Program-made: the position numbers and the translations under genes
In this document: positions 44,151-56,849 of the stretch, piece after piece
How positions within the stretch are numbered: position 1 is the stretch's first letter
Layout of the letters: every line of letters starts with the position of its first letter
The notes under the pieces: model-generated
Told to the model about the DNA's origin: nothing
Databases searched by the model: none
Seen by the model: only the letters and a program-made list of their open reading frames with translations
DNA from: Drosophila persimilis
Taxonomy: Eukaryota; Arthropoda; Insecta; Diptera; Drosophilidae
Reading direction: 5' to 3'
NCBI RefSeq assembly: GCF_003286085.1
Contig: NW_020825356.1
Span: 682,001 to 746,000, forward strand
DNA: 64,000 bases

Positions 44151-47100
44151 ATCGCTTACGGTACCGTTAGGCCCTGGTCTGGCAGAGAACAGGTGCCAAA
44201 GCCAACACGTTCGATGGGAAAAGAAAGCCCCTCTTTGGGCTCGATCAGCTGTGGGTCCCACTGGAGCTCGGCTCGGCCGCTGAAATCGCCAATAACTCGG
44301 CTCGATGCCTTCGACTCGTCGCAGTTGTGTTTCGCGTCTTCGAACGTTCAGTTCAGTCTTTAAAAGCTCCGAGCTTCCCACAAGCCAGAAAAGCTCCTAG
44401 CCCAGCATACAGCACGCGCCAAGTTACAAGAAAAATAAATAAATATTTCTGCTCTGCTGCCGCTCTGCGATTTGCCGTTAAAACGGAGTGTTAGTTGAAA
44501 CGATTTTTTTTGTTCAAGTGCTTTATTGATTATTGATTGATTGTTCTGTGGCCGCTGAAGTTGAGTGCCCAATCCGCATCCCCAGCGAGTGGAGTGTCCC
44601 GCCAGGAGAGCACACTTGTAGGTATGACCAAAGAATCGTATGCAAGCACTGTACACATTGGGCCATCTGTTTCACCTGGGTTCGGATCGGTTCGGATCGG
44701 TTGTTTTTGTAGTTTTTGTTTGTCTGACAAATGAGAAATGCGGTCGCAGACAGCAGTTGTAGAACGCACGCTCGGCGGCACTTAACTTGGCCAAAGATGA
44801 TGACTGAAGTCGCAGTTGAAGACCAGGAAAAGCACAGCCAATGCCTGACCATGCCAAGGCAATTGCACGTAAAAGTCGCCGTGAAATTGTGTCAACCAGT
44901 TTGGCTCTGGCTCTGGCTCTGACTCTGGCTCTGGCTGAGGTGTCTTTTCCCCCAACCTAACCATCTACGTCGTTTGTTATCCGCTTCTGTTTGTGCTTCT
45001 GGTCGTTCTTCTTCAGGCCCGCCATTAACTTATTTGAATTTGGCAAAACAAAAGAAACCAGACGAGACCGAAGCGTTTACATTCTTCGTTTTACTTTCTA
45101 CCATCATCGCATCGCATTCTTCTCTGCTCTGCTCTGCTCTCCACACCTTTGGTGCCACTGGAAAGTGGAGCTGTCCGCGACTTTTCCGAGTAGATCTAGC
45201 CCTACACAATTGTAGTAAACGATCAAGCATCCTCTGGTAACCCAGTGATCGCTTTTTTTGTATCCAAAAGAATCCACGATGGCTTTTAAATGGGACTAAT
45301 ACCACTGCCACTCGCTTGAGAAGGTTAATTTTCTGGTCCATCGGGTCAGCCTTGACCGGAAATGCGGCCCACACTCGCACACACACACTCGCACTCACAC
45401 TGGCCGTTGTGTGGTGACCGTTACCCGCGCTCCCCACTGACCTATTCGTGATCGAGGCCCACGCAGATGGCAAACAAAAAATTTCTCCGTTGGCTGCATT
45501 AAAGAACTTAACCTTAATTTTGGCATGGGTCTCGACATGGTCATCATTATTATGGTAACTTTGATTTCTTCCTCCTTACTTGTTGCCTACTGCTGGCTTG
45601 CTTGTGCTCTGTGGAAGCGGCCCAGCGATTTCACCCACACGTAGACATCACAAATCAATGTCGGAGGCGTCTGAAGAAAGTGGTAAGCACATAACATGCA
45701 CAGAGCCAGATACACAGAGAAGACAAATCAAGCAGAAAACTAGCCTCACAGCAGCCGAAATGAAAAAGAGAAAAACAGAAAACCGAAAACCGAAAACCGA
45801 AAACTGAAGAAATTATGCAAATGCCAGTGCCGATGCCAGTGTTACGGGTATGCCACTGTGAATGTGGTGTCTATTGGGTTATATAAACCATGAAAGGATG
45901 TAAAAGTCTGACGAACTGCTTAGCATAATCGCAGCTCGAGCGCGTTTGGTAATCACGCCTTGGTCCACGCCTTGCGGATTGCCAGATGATGGAGCCTATG
46001 ATGGGGAAAAGAAATTTTGTTGGAATTTTTGCAGCAGAGCCCCACACCAAGCGGTTGCGGGGAAGAGGAGGTCAACACTTTCGCTTCCGAAGCCGAATAA
46101 TTAACAGTTCGATTTCGATTTCGATTTCAATGGGCCGTCATCATCCCCACTCTTAGCTGGATCGTATCATTCGCTCGGAATTGTGTTATGATAATTTCTG
46201 ATAAACTCAGCAACAAAAACAGAAACAGAAATACAGAAAATATATCCAACAATGTCCAACTCACTTTCTATTTTCCTATGCGTTTAATAATTAATTAATG
46301 CTAATAACTTTTCACAACCGTTATAATTTATTGACAAAATTAGAAAATATGCGTCTGTCTTGCAAGCCAAAAAAAAAAAAAAAAACTCGATCCGCGAGAT
46401 AGAGACGCATAGCGGGGGTACGAGTGAGAGCGAAAGAGCCAACTAGTTGGACACACGTGGAGCCATGCATATGTATATTCTCTCTTCTCTTTCCATTGTG
46501 CTTGTTTTTTTTTTTTTTTACCATTTTCGGTTTTTGTTCCAAATGTGGAATGCAAATGGAACGCCCGGTTACGTATTGGAATTTCTGCCTCACCTGTGGC
46601 ACAGACCCAGGTGAAATTATTACGATGTGGGTGTGAGTGTTGCATCTTTCAATCTGCGTCAACAAGCAATTGATTTAACGGGAAATTAAATCACAAGTGG
46701 GGAAGAGTTTATTTGGATTATGTTGTAAAATAAACGGTCTGTGCAACCATCTGGCCAACCCAATATATTAAGTTTCCAAACAGTCAGACACATGTGACCG
46801 AACGATATACGAAATATAAACTTTCATAAATAGAAAAACTTCTGTGGAAGACATGGGCACAGTATATCCAATCAGAGGCAATCCTAACCGATTGGGAAGC
46901 ACGGGCTACACGGTTACACTTATGGGACCCTTGCAGACCGCCATGTTAGGCCATGTTAGGCCATGTTAGGTCACACACACTTTCTATCCCTCCAGTTATC
47001 TCAGTATTCCCAAAACATGCGGAAGGTCATCAATGGAACGATGACCGACGCCTGGACTGAACGGAAGATAAGCACATGAGGCAGAAGCGGAGAAAGACAA

Positions 47101-48112
47101 AAATGAAAGTGGAACAAAGTGAAAGAGCTGGAAATTATGTAAGGCAAAGATATGTATGTGGGAATACATGAAGACAACACTTGAGGTTATCGGAATAGAA
47201 TTAACGTGGTATGTGAATGATAGTTTTTGAAAAGTTTCGATACCAGTGGGGGATACCAGATTCAATCTATTCAACCGTTACACGCACAATCATGCATATT
47301 CACATTTAAATGGTTCGGGGCACCAGCACCAGCATCAGCTTCTTGGGCCTTCTGCATTTCTCTGGCCGAGCTCCAGTTAAAAGCCGCTAATTGATTCGGA
47401 CAGCTCCTCTCCCCCCCACCCTCCCCGCTACGAAGCACTTGAGGGGTAAATGAGTCAATAGCAGAAATTTCACTTTGCCAGCGGTGACTCCCGGCCCAGG
47501 CCCCTCTCCACAAAAGAGAAAAAAAGCACAAGGCGAGCTTGAGCTTGGGTTTGAGTTTGTTTTTGTTTTTGTTTTTGGTTGGAGTTGCAACTTGGCTTCG
47601 AACTTGTTCGCCCAAAAGCAGAGGTCTGTGGTGGTGGGCGGGAGTGGGGATTGGCCCCGTAGTATTCTAATGAGGCCTAACCCCAATCGTCAATTAAATA
47701 ACTATTGGGGCCTGTTCAACAAGATTTCACTCTCGTTTTTTGTTGTTGGTTTTGGAGCTATTTTTTTTTGGACACCATTGATTTCCATTGACGGAGCGAA
47801 CCGCTAGAAGGCGCTCTTACTCGTAATTTGTTTACACTGCCTTTGTCCAAGTTTTGGAAACCGTAGCGTCGCATCGCGGAGGCGGAGGCGGACGGAGGGG
47901 ATGCCTGAAAGAAGAAGATGCTGGGGAAACTGAAAAAGTGAAAGAAATTATGTCAATATTTATTTAAATACATTTCTTTTGCAAAAATACCTGGCGAGAA
48001 AGAGACAGCGGAGGAATGCGGAGAAATTTTATCGATCGATTTCGATGATTTTGCAGATCGTTATTAAAACTGGCAATCCCAATCGCTTATCATGTAATGT
48101 TTTACTTTGCAG
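44151..48112. other. Long intergenic region with one doubtful small gene
   Basis: Promoter-like sequence (TTTAAAAG plus TCAGTTCAG) lies near 44345-44365. Simple repeats include CTGGCT units near 44906, ACCGAAA near 45782 and three copies of GCCATGTTAG at about 46941-46971. Apart from the candidate at 45658-46156 no coding exon was supported. The 5' exon of the DUF4773 gene should be here but could not be placed. Confidence 0.4.
45658..46156 (+). CDS. Doubtful two-exon small ORF (MSEASEES...)
   Basis: ATG at 45658 opens MSEASEES and meets a good GTAAGC donor at 45683. A TTTTTGCAG acceptor at 46034 would continue in phase with AEPHTKRLRGRGGQHFRFRS and stop at 46154-46156. An alternative acceptor at 45749 gives a shorter Lys-rich peptide. 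Acidic start plus basic tail is plausible for a small nuclear protein, but the evidence is only splice phase. Confidence 0.2.
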
Positions 48113-48119
48113 TTTGACA

Positions 48120-49643
48120 ATGGGAAGCTCCAGGAATATCATGCTGCTCCTGCTGGTGGCCAGCGCTGCCTTTGTCTCGTTGGCAGACGCCAAGACCGTC
48201 TTCAGGCGCACCGACAAGATCTCCGAGAACTTCAAGCAGCTGGACCTGCCGCCCGAGGAGATCGACCCAAACGTGGCGCCCCCAGAATCGGATCCACCCA
48301 AGGTGGATGACGTCGAAGACATGGCCGATGAAGTCGCCTCCGCCTCTACCTCGCTGATCGATGAGAGCGCCAACGAGATTTCCAGCGGCGATGTGGGAGC
48401 TTTGCCAGCTGAAGCTGCCAATGCGGTTGCGGATGTGATTCCCGCCGCCGCTGCCGCTCCTGCCCCTGCACCCGCTGCAGCTGCTGCTGCCGCCGCTGTG
48501 CCCGCCGCTGTGCCCGCCGCTGTGACCACAGTGGCACCCAAGGTGACCACGGTCAAGCCGGTCACGGAGGACAAGAACCCGATCAACAGGTACTGCAAGT
48601 GCACGGAGACCCACTGTGACTGCTGCCGCAAGATTGGCCTGCCCCTGCTGCCCAGCGGACAGGGCTGCGCCAAGATCGCCTACCTGGGCAACGACGAGAT
48701 GAGCGTCTCGCTGAAGTACGGCGACATCACGCTCGCCTCGCGTCGCATCTCCAGCAAGAAGGCCCGCCCCATCTGCGTGGGCCTGCCCGGCGGCTACAAC
48801 CAGTTCTGCGGCCGCGTCTACGGTCTTGGCCGCGCCAAGGACAACTTCAAGGCCTGCTTGGCATTTGAGCTGCGCGCGGACGATGAGGTGGAGGCCCAGC
48901 TACGCGTCTCCTGCTTCAAGTTCGGCAAGGACGGCCTCCGGGTGGCCGAGGCTGAGCCCCTGCCTGCCAAGCCCAGCGGCGACGATGACGACGATGATGA
49001 TGACGACATCTTCGGCTTTGCCGGTAAGCCTTCCCCACCCCCAACGCCCGTGGCATGACTAATGGTAACCCTCTTACTGTACTCCCTTTCAGCTGGTGGC
49101 GACGACGACGAGGATGAGGAGGATGACTACGACGCCGACGCCGACACCGACACCGACACCGAGACGGATACAGACGATGACGACGATACCGATGACTACA
49201 CCGAGGACGATGACGCTGAGGCGCCCGAGGAAGCCGACTACGGTGGCTTCAGCCTGGCCGGTCTACTCGACGAACTGGACGACGACGACGATGAGAAGCC
49301 CGTAAAGAAGCCAGCGGCTGCAGCTGCTGCCATCACACCGGCCGGGGATCAGACCCGTGAGGAGGCTCAGACAACCACCGACCTGGTCCAGAGCAAAGAC
49401 GACGCGGGCGCTACCGCTGCTGTCCCATCTCCGGCTGCAGTGGCAGAGGATGCTGTGGAGGAAGCCGTCGGCGCAGTGACGCCGGCGCCAGCCGAGACTT
49501 CCGCCGACTCGACAACGCCCAAGGCAAAGAAGTCGAAGAAAGCGAAAAAGAACAAGAAGAAGAAGGCTGTGTCCGCCGGAGCCGGCGAGGAGTCCGGCTT
49601 CGCCTACGAGCTGCTCAACGGCATCCTCGACTTCTTCAATTGA
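48120..49643 (+). CDS. Secreted DUF4773 protein with acidic and lysine-rich tail
   Basis: Two coding exons, 48120-49023 and 49093-49643, over a 69-bp intron, give 484 aa. The ATG follows a TTTGCAG acceptor at 48112, so a 5' UTR exon exists upstream. Residues 1-24 (MGSSRNIMLLLLVASAAFVS...) are a signal peptide. An Ala/Pro-rich linker precedes the cysteine-rich DUF4773 domain beginning YCKCTETHCDCCRKIGLPLL, with the family's CVGLPGG, CGRVYG and CLAFELRA motifs. After it come long Asp/Glu/Thr runs split by the intron, an Ala/Thr segment, a Lys block (KKSKKAKKNKKKK) and a conserved-looking end FAYELLNGILDFFN. DUF4773 proteins are insect secreted proteins without a firmly known function. The poly(A) signal is AATAAA at 49920-49925. 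Confidence 0.88.
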
Positions 49644-49919
49644 GCGGCCGTCGTGAGGACCGTGTAAATACCTTGTACCCCCGGATCCGGATATGCAGAT
49701 GGAACTGGGACTGGTACTAGAGCAGGAGCCAGAGTCGGAGTCCGGCTTCCTGGTGCTAGGGTTACGTAATACTATCTGTTAAGGGTCTCGTCAAATAATG
49801 CGCTTGCTTCACGAAATTTATTTATTATCTATTTATTCGATTGAGATTTTCGGGTGCGCGATTCAAGCAAGTGGTTTTTTTTCCGTAAATTTACGTTTAA
49901 TTTATTTACATTTTTAAAG

Positions 49920-49925
49920 AATAAA
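49920..49925 (+). terminator. Poly(A) signal of DUF4773 gene
   Basis: AATAAA 277 bp downstream of the stop codon. Confidence 0.6.
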
Positions 49926-49929
49926 TATT

Positions 49930-51630
49930 GAAAATCACTTCCGATTTGAATTCCAGATGGTCTAGCCCTTTGCCTGTGTCAATGGCCTTAACTTGTTCTT
50001 TCGTCGATCCTTTGATCCTTTGCCACTAGAACTGCTCCCCTGTCTCTACATGCATTTTTAATGCATTTTTTGATATTTAGTAGGTATGCGAATAGGTCGT
50101 AAAGTATTTTTGACTTTCCTATCAACAATTTCAAAATAGCCCGTACGAAAGGTAAGCATAATCAAGTATGCTTTAATGTACTTACGGGGGGGTGTAACAT
50201 ATTCTGTGACCGTGAAAGGTTTGCATACCGATTATCATCACGACTCTGTTACAGTGAGCAATGCCATTAGGTCGTCGAACGAATAAGGCTAAATTTTAGA
50301 GACGAAAGAACAGACGAATGAATCGACTAAGATATCGAAAATGTGCGTGTGAGCACGTCGCGTAAATCCCAACGACAAGAGGCGCGAGATGAACGAGAAA
50401 AACGAAATCAACAAGGAAAACTGGTACGGAGACAAACGCAGACATCCGCTTCGTTTTTTCCGCTCGAATTCGAGTAGAGCCAAATATTGAATATTCCTAT
50501 GATATTATTATAATATTTTCCGTGTCAGCTAGTTTATATATACTGATATTTTCCTGGCTCTGACTTTGTTTCTGTAGTTCTTTCTTCCTAGCCATGTTAG
50601 CCATGGCCCAAGTATATCTGGAATTCATTTAAGGAACCCATTTCGCCTATATGCGTATTAGCTGCTTAGCACTTTTGGCGGAGCGAGAGCTCGTTGACGG
50701 TTTGTTAGCTATTTATGTTTATGACAGATGTCCAATTCTGATGTATGGCAACCACAAGTAATTAGAATGTAATCGTCAAATCAAATGATGGGGATTTGAT
50801 GTTGTCTCCCTGTCAGTAAAATTTAATTAAATTTACATTACAATTCCATTTAAACACAATAAACTGGGCATAAATTACACTGCGTGCAGTAGTAGCCTGT
50901 ATTAAATATTCAATTAGTTCAATTAGTAAATATATGTCTGCTCAATAGGCCTAGTCACAGGAGAAACAGTACAATTAATGCACTTCTAAAGGTATATACA
51001 TATGTAAGCTGGCCAGGTTACATCTCCAAGGCCAAGACTCGAAGCAAGCGACGGGAGGAAGTATCTGCGTGCACCCTTCATTCTCAAACTACCACTTGGT
51101 GGTTCCATTTATGTACATATGTAAATGGAGACAGCGGCCTAAAATACTTCTCAAACTGCAAGGATGGACTGTCCGCCGGACTAAGAACCATTTGTAAAGT
51201 TTTAAATGAATTTTAAACCATGCGTTACGTAACGTGGAATCGGCGGAGGATATCTCCCCCTCTTCATTATGTGGAAGACCTGCAATATGGAGTCAATTTA
51301 AATGACTCTCCCTCTTCCGCCCAATGAGAGAACACAGTTGGTTTAAGCAACTAAGCCTAAATTTTTGTATTTTTACTGCAACTTGATTAAATATGTATAC
51401 TTGTGATTAATATATTGTCATCCAAACTGCTTGGATATAGACATGTCGATATACATTAATTTGAATTCCCATATACAATATATTGATTTGGCAATCGATA
51501 CCTGCTGTGCTTCTGTGCTGTCTTGCGAGAGTAATTTTGCACTTTGCACGGAACAAAAATTTGAGTAGAATACATCCCCATACTTAGAATTTGCAATGCA
51601 CTCTCAAAAATCTTTTTCATTACTTAAGAA
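49930..51630. other. AT-rich intergenic, no gene seen
   Basis: Nothing beyond short frames. A 33-codon ORF at about 50390 is not distinguishable from chance. Confidence 0.5.
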
Positions 51631-51882
51631 CCCAGCAAACCAACAAACGTGCCTTTTGCGAGAGTTTCGCAAAATGCTCGCAAACGAGCTCGCAAGCGGG
51701 AGTTTTACAATAGGAAAGTGCGCTGCGACTGCGCTGCCGGTCGCTGCCTTCGGTCCGGCTATGCGCCTTCGGCTCTGTGTTCACGTGTCGACAGATGACG
51801 TGCCGAATGCGAGCGTTTTGTCGGGTTAATTCTCGCATTTGACTCGTATGCGATATCATTTGTGAGCGTTTGGTTTGCTGGG
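51631..51882. mobile_element. 252-bp MITE-like element with terminal inverted repeats
   Basis: Left end CCCAGCAAACCAACAAACG, right end CGTTTGGTTTGCTGGG: the inverted ends match over 16 bases with one 3-base gap. The interior is GC-richer than its AT-rich surroundings and contains several TTGCGAG/CTCGCAA palindromic repeats. No transposase is encoded. Target-site duplication is unclear; AA flanks both ends. A non-autonomous DNA transposon is the best reading. Confidence 0.7.
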
Positions 51883-53740
51883 AATGTATAAAGTTAAATA
51901 GGCTGGAAAGATAAACGTATAACCTTATTTATGATGTTTGATTTGTTTACAACAAGGCCAATACCTGAAGAGATAATTGTGTATCTAAGTTGAAGTTTCT
52001 AAAATTTTTGACATTTTTGTCTTATTCAAAAAATAAATTTTGTTAGAGGCTTTAATTCTCAACAACACAAGGTCTCTAAGTATATAGATGTGATCTACTC
52101 AACCAGACCTGTGGTTCTTGCCTTAAAACCAATTGGAAGTTTTCTTTTGAACGCAAAATTACCTTCCGTTGGTTTTTTTTTTCATTTAATATAATTTCTT
52201 ATAATTTTTAGGAACACACACAAATGTTCTTGTTTTGTACATAGTTTTGGTATTTTTTCGTCTTTGGTATTGAAATCCTGTGATTTCGTAATACACACGT
52301 ACGATATGACGTACGTCCAAAAACGTTTGTTACCTTCTGCAAAATCATATTCCATTCCATTTCATTTGACTTTGAACGGAATGAAAAATGTACGTATTCA
52401 CAATCTAAAGGATCTGTAATAAAATACAGTTTGGAATACAGCTGTGGAATCGAAATCACCGAGCTGCCCGTCAAAAACCATTCTATTAAAATGCTATTCA
52501 GTTCTAATCAAAAATTTGTGTATAGTTTTGTTCAGCATACATTTTTTACAAATATTGTATAGTTTTTCACAAAAAGCACAAATTGTAACAAACATTGTAC
52601 AGTAATAGTATATAGTATATAGTATATAGTAATACATCGAGAATTCGAGTATATTGATATATAAGTACACATATATATAAGGTCTAAATAGATCAAATGT
52701 AGGTAAATACAAACGTACACATCTCTCTCCCTTGTTTCCCAAAAGGGGCACAACATAATGAGGGATATGTGACGGGTCTTTCAGTGTCACTTAAATTTGA
52801 AACCCCTTAGATCAGTCATTAATTGGGACATGTCTTTAAGGGGGTCGTTGTCGGTACCAACCAGTTGTTAGTGTGTGTTTGTCAATGTTCAAGCCGATAC
52901 CTTTTTACCCTTACCATGTACGGACGGCATATCTTACTTTTCCCGATTACCCGTCATACAGTCCATACATACAGGTCCTGCGAAATGGTTTGCTCCATCA
53001 CTTGAGGACACTCAAAAATTATTGATTTCATTGGCGCTGCCGCTTTTTCCTCGTCTCCGTTTTCCCGTTTATTGTTGATGTTGTGACAAGTATTAGTTGG
53101 GAACTAGCCACCTCCATTGGCTCAGACATAGTCACGTTTCCAACTAGTGTACTTCCAGTCCTGTCTGGTCGGAGCTTCCCCAACACACGAGCGTTTCAAA
53201 TGTTTGATGTAGTCTAGTATAAGCACACTCGTATGTTCTGCGTCTCTGTGTATTCATATTCAATTTGTTTAAGTTCTTTCTTGTGTACCCTGCATTCACT
53301 CTGTTGACTTTCCGTTCCGGGCGTTTTTCAGTCTCAACTGCAGCCCCAAAACAATACGGAGACTTTGCTCTTCTGCGTTGCTTCCGCTTTTTCCCTGTCA
53401 TTTGCTGTTTTTGTTGCACTGTCCACACTTTTTTGGTTGGTCTTTATTTTTTTGGTTATTGTGTCGTCACTTTCCCCCATCTGGTTAAACAATCTGCAAA
53501 TAATAAGCACAAGCAAAAAATCAAGTGAATTTAAGAACAATCAAAAAATTAGATCGAAGACTCAACTGCTTAAATGCTCTGATGATTATACGAGTCAGAA
53601 ATTAAAATAATCTTTGAACTTTCTCTAAAAGGAGATTTAATGAAATCAAAATTCTAAGACACGGCCACTGTAAATATTTTGAGACTGTTGCCAGTTGATA
53701 GTTCTCTCCCCAGAGCCTAGTAACCTACCTTCCTCGGAGG
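51883..53740. other. AT-rich intergenic, no supported gene
   Basis: TATAGTATA repeats at about 52610-52630 and short frames only. Confidence 0.4.
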
Positions 53741-53940
53741 TCTAACATTGGTCTATGGTTCTGTTGAGGTACAAGGTATGGTTGGTATGTCTCTGATGGC
53801 TTATGCGTCGATTGAGATGAGGAACTAAGATTGAAAGTTATTTATACTTGACCTCCTGTAAGTATTTTCTTTTGATCACAACACCGAATACATTTAAAGA
53901 GTAATGTAGGGTTGATAATTATTGGATATTTGATATGGCC

Positions 53941-54201
53941 AACGAGCTGTCAACTATATGCACTGTCCTGTCCGGAGCTATTGGAATCTCGTCATCTAAG
54001 TGGCCATCTATTCCAACGCCGTTTTAACATTGCTCCTGTCAAAATAGTGGTATACTTAGGACCCAGTACTTAAAGTGCCCAGACTCGCAGTTTACTCACC
54101 TGTTCCGAATTCACATTGCACTTGATAGCCTCGTCCAGCACACCATTTGCTCTATGTCCTGCGAATGTTGGAACGGACAGCTCTCTAGATGTCCTGCTCA
54201 T
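53941..54201 (-). CDS. Doubtful small gene interrupted by a stop
   Basis: The exon at 54100-54201 starts with ATG, encodes MSRTSRELSVPTF and AGHRANGVLDEAIKCNVNSE, and ends CAG at a consensus GTGAGT donor. A 64-bp intron leads to an acceptor (TATTTTGACAG) at 54036. In phase, exon 2 reads EQC then TAA; the same frame then stays open for 34 codons with a protein-like sequence (NGVGIDGHLDDEIPIAPDRT). Further on, another potential exon (about 53740-53830) reads SSSQSTHKPSETYQPYLVPQ. This is either a 37-aa product, a gene with a nonsense change or coincidence. None of the pieces is recognised. Confidence 0.3.
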
Positions 54202-55830
54202 TGATTTGCGTTCTTATTCTTATTCAAGTACATATGTATGTATAAAGATTATTAGTTAAGAAATTTCCCATTGATATTTGTAGACATTGATTACATTGAT
54301 TTACAAACATTTTTCTTTTCGATTAAACTGTTTTTCTGAGTATTTGTTCAAATATGTATAAGTATATACTTTTCTTAGTTCCTATAAAAAAAAATTCATC
54401 GTTTTCATTTGGTTTAGCCCAACTCTATGTCCGTGCATTAGCTCTGTTCTGGGAATGGTGTTTTTGGGTATTATTTGTGGGGTTTACCGACTTAAAAAAC
54501 CCGCTGCTGTTCTTTTTTTTCGAACATCTGACTCTGCTTTCCTTGTTTTGGTTCCGATGTATTTATGCACTATAGTTAGAGATTAGTTTAATTCTTTAAT
54601 TTGAATATGATATTTTATAATTCCCTTCAAAAAAATCTTTCTGCTGTCTTTTCTGCATTTTCTTGGCATACATATGTATATGGTTTGGCCTCTTTTCTCA
54701 AACATGCTTTTGCTATGCCTTGAACAATGACAATTTTTTTATAATTTTTTAATTCTTTTTCTCTTGATAAAAATGTGTGTTCTTTTGCCTGCTGTTTTAT
54801 ATGTTTTGTGTGTTTCTTCGGGTTCTTGAAAAATATTTCTCTCCTATTTTCTTACCATCTGATGGCTTTCCCGTTATTTAATGTTTTGTAAGATTTTGTG
54901 TATTTTCTTTGTATGTGTAGCATGTCGTGGGTCTACTTTTGTTTTAATTATATTATTTATTTTTTGGGCATTAAAAAAAAAAATTCCCTCTGCTGCGCCT
55001 CTGCACAGCCCTTGTACTTCACTGCATAAAATTCATGACTTACTGCTCCTTCAGTGTTTTCAATCTTCTTGTGCTATTATATTGTATTATCGTGCTGCAA
55101 TGTTTTTTGGTAGCTGTTTCATTTTAAGTTTTAAAGTCCTTGGATGTGCTCTATGTCTGATCCTGTGGTTTGTTACGCTTCTGATGTGTGCTGTTCTTTT
55201 TTCGGGATGCTCCAACCATCACAAAAAAAAAGCCCCGATCAACTGCAGTTTTCATCGTTGCTGCTTAGTCATGTCCGGTATTAGCTGGTCGTGCCAGTCA
55301 TTTGTGCCATTTTCGGGTTTCCTCTCACGTTTTTAAGTTGTCAGGGTCGTTTCTTATTATAACAATAATATAATCATAATAATACAATAATCATAGTAAT
55401 ATGTATAATATTATAGTAATATAGTATACACATATAATAAAAATAAATAATATGTATAATAATAAATATTGTCCGCGTTGTATTTGCATTAGGTACATAT
55501 GTACTATTGTTTGCCAATTGGAGTGTTTTTGGGTAAACGGAAGGACATCATATTTTTGTTTGCTGCTTGTCCAATAGGGGATACATTTTAGGCATCCAAA
55601 GTGGTGTGCCATCGGACCATGTTCTGAGAGTTTTTGGAAACAACCGAAAAGGCAAATATTGTACGTAATTGATGATTTTTTGTTTGGTTTATTTCCTTTC
55701 CTTTGCCATAGTTGCGTTTCCTGCACTGTTGCCTTTTGTGTAAAATCAGTCTATTCGTTACCTTAAGACTCCTTTCCGTGCAAAACCCACACCAAGCCCC
55801 ACTACTTTCTATATATTTCTATCAATCCAT
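54202..55830. other. AT-rich 3' flank of RGK gene
   Basis: Very T-rich on the plus strand, with TAATA microsatellite near 55360-55470. TTTATT at 55688-55693 is the likely poly(A) signal of the RGK gene on the minus strand. No coding is supported. Confidence 0.5.
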
Positions 55831-56814
55831 TTAAATCGCAAAGAGATCGGTGCAGCTGGAAGAGGTGCGACGACTCAGCCAGTGGGATGCCTTGAAGCGC
55901 AGCAGCGACGAAACAAACGACTTGGTGCGTGCCGTCATCTTCTTGACCCTGCCGTTGCAATTGAAGAGGAACAGCTGCTTTCTGCACTCCGGACGAGCCC
56001 ACCCGCGACGACCTAGATGCGAGTCGTCCATGGCCCGGCGCTGCAGTCTCGCGACCTTATTGTCCAAGGTCGCGGTGCCGATGGAGCATCGCTTGCCAAC
56101 AGGGCTGATCGGTCTCACCGATTCGTTGCGGATGTTGGCCGCCAGGAGTTCAAACCGGGTCATGAAGCGATGTCGCCGCTGGGCCTCGGTTTCCTCGGAG
56201 TCCTCCAGATCACTCTCTCCCACATTCAGAATGTCTCGCAGACTGATGTGCGGACGATTGGGGTCGTCCTCGGCATCCGGAGCCAGCCCGTGGTCACTGT
56301 GGCACATGCTCAGTTGGCGCTCCAGGTGCATGCGTCTGTGGTTTTGGATGCTGCTCTGCATATTCACGCGCTCCAGGTCAGCCGGACTGAGCATGCTCAG
56401 GCGCTGGGGATTCAGTTTGACCTGAGCCACCACACCCACCAACAGCTCATTGACATTGTGGCACAGCCCCGCCGACGTCTCGATGAACTTGCAGGGAATC
56501 TCCGTGGCCACTTTGTGGCCCACTGAAATGGGGGCAAGAATAGAAAAGGGACGGAGAAGGGGGCGTGCCTTCGGATAGAGCGAAAACTCACTCTCTTGGG
56601 GCACAGCGCGATGGCGTTCCAGGTCCGCCTTGTTCCCCACCAATATGGCGCCGCGGCTGAGCAGCATGTCGTTTTCCCGCAAATAATGCAACACGCGTTC
56701 CGCATTCCGGAACGAGTAGACGTCCAGCACAGAGTAGACGACCACAAACAGGTCGATGTCGTATGTAGCGCAAAAAGCCTCCGTCTAAAGGAGAGCGAGG
56801 GCAGCAAAGACAGG

Positions 56815-56849
<35 letters not shown>

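Noticed and set aside
48029-48673. 214-codon frame antisense to the DUF4773 gene
   Set aside because: Shadow of an Ala/Pro-rich coding region.
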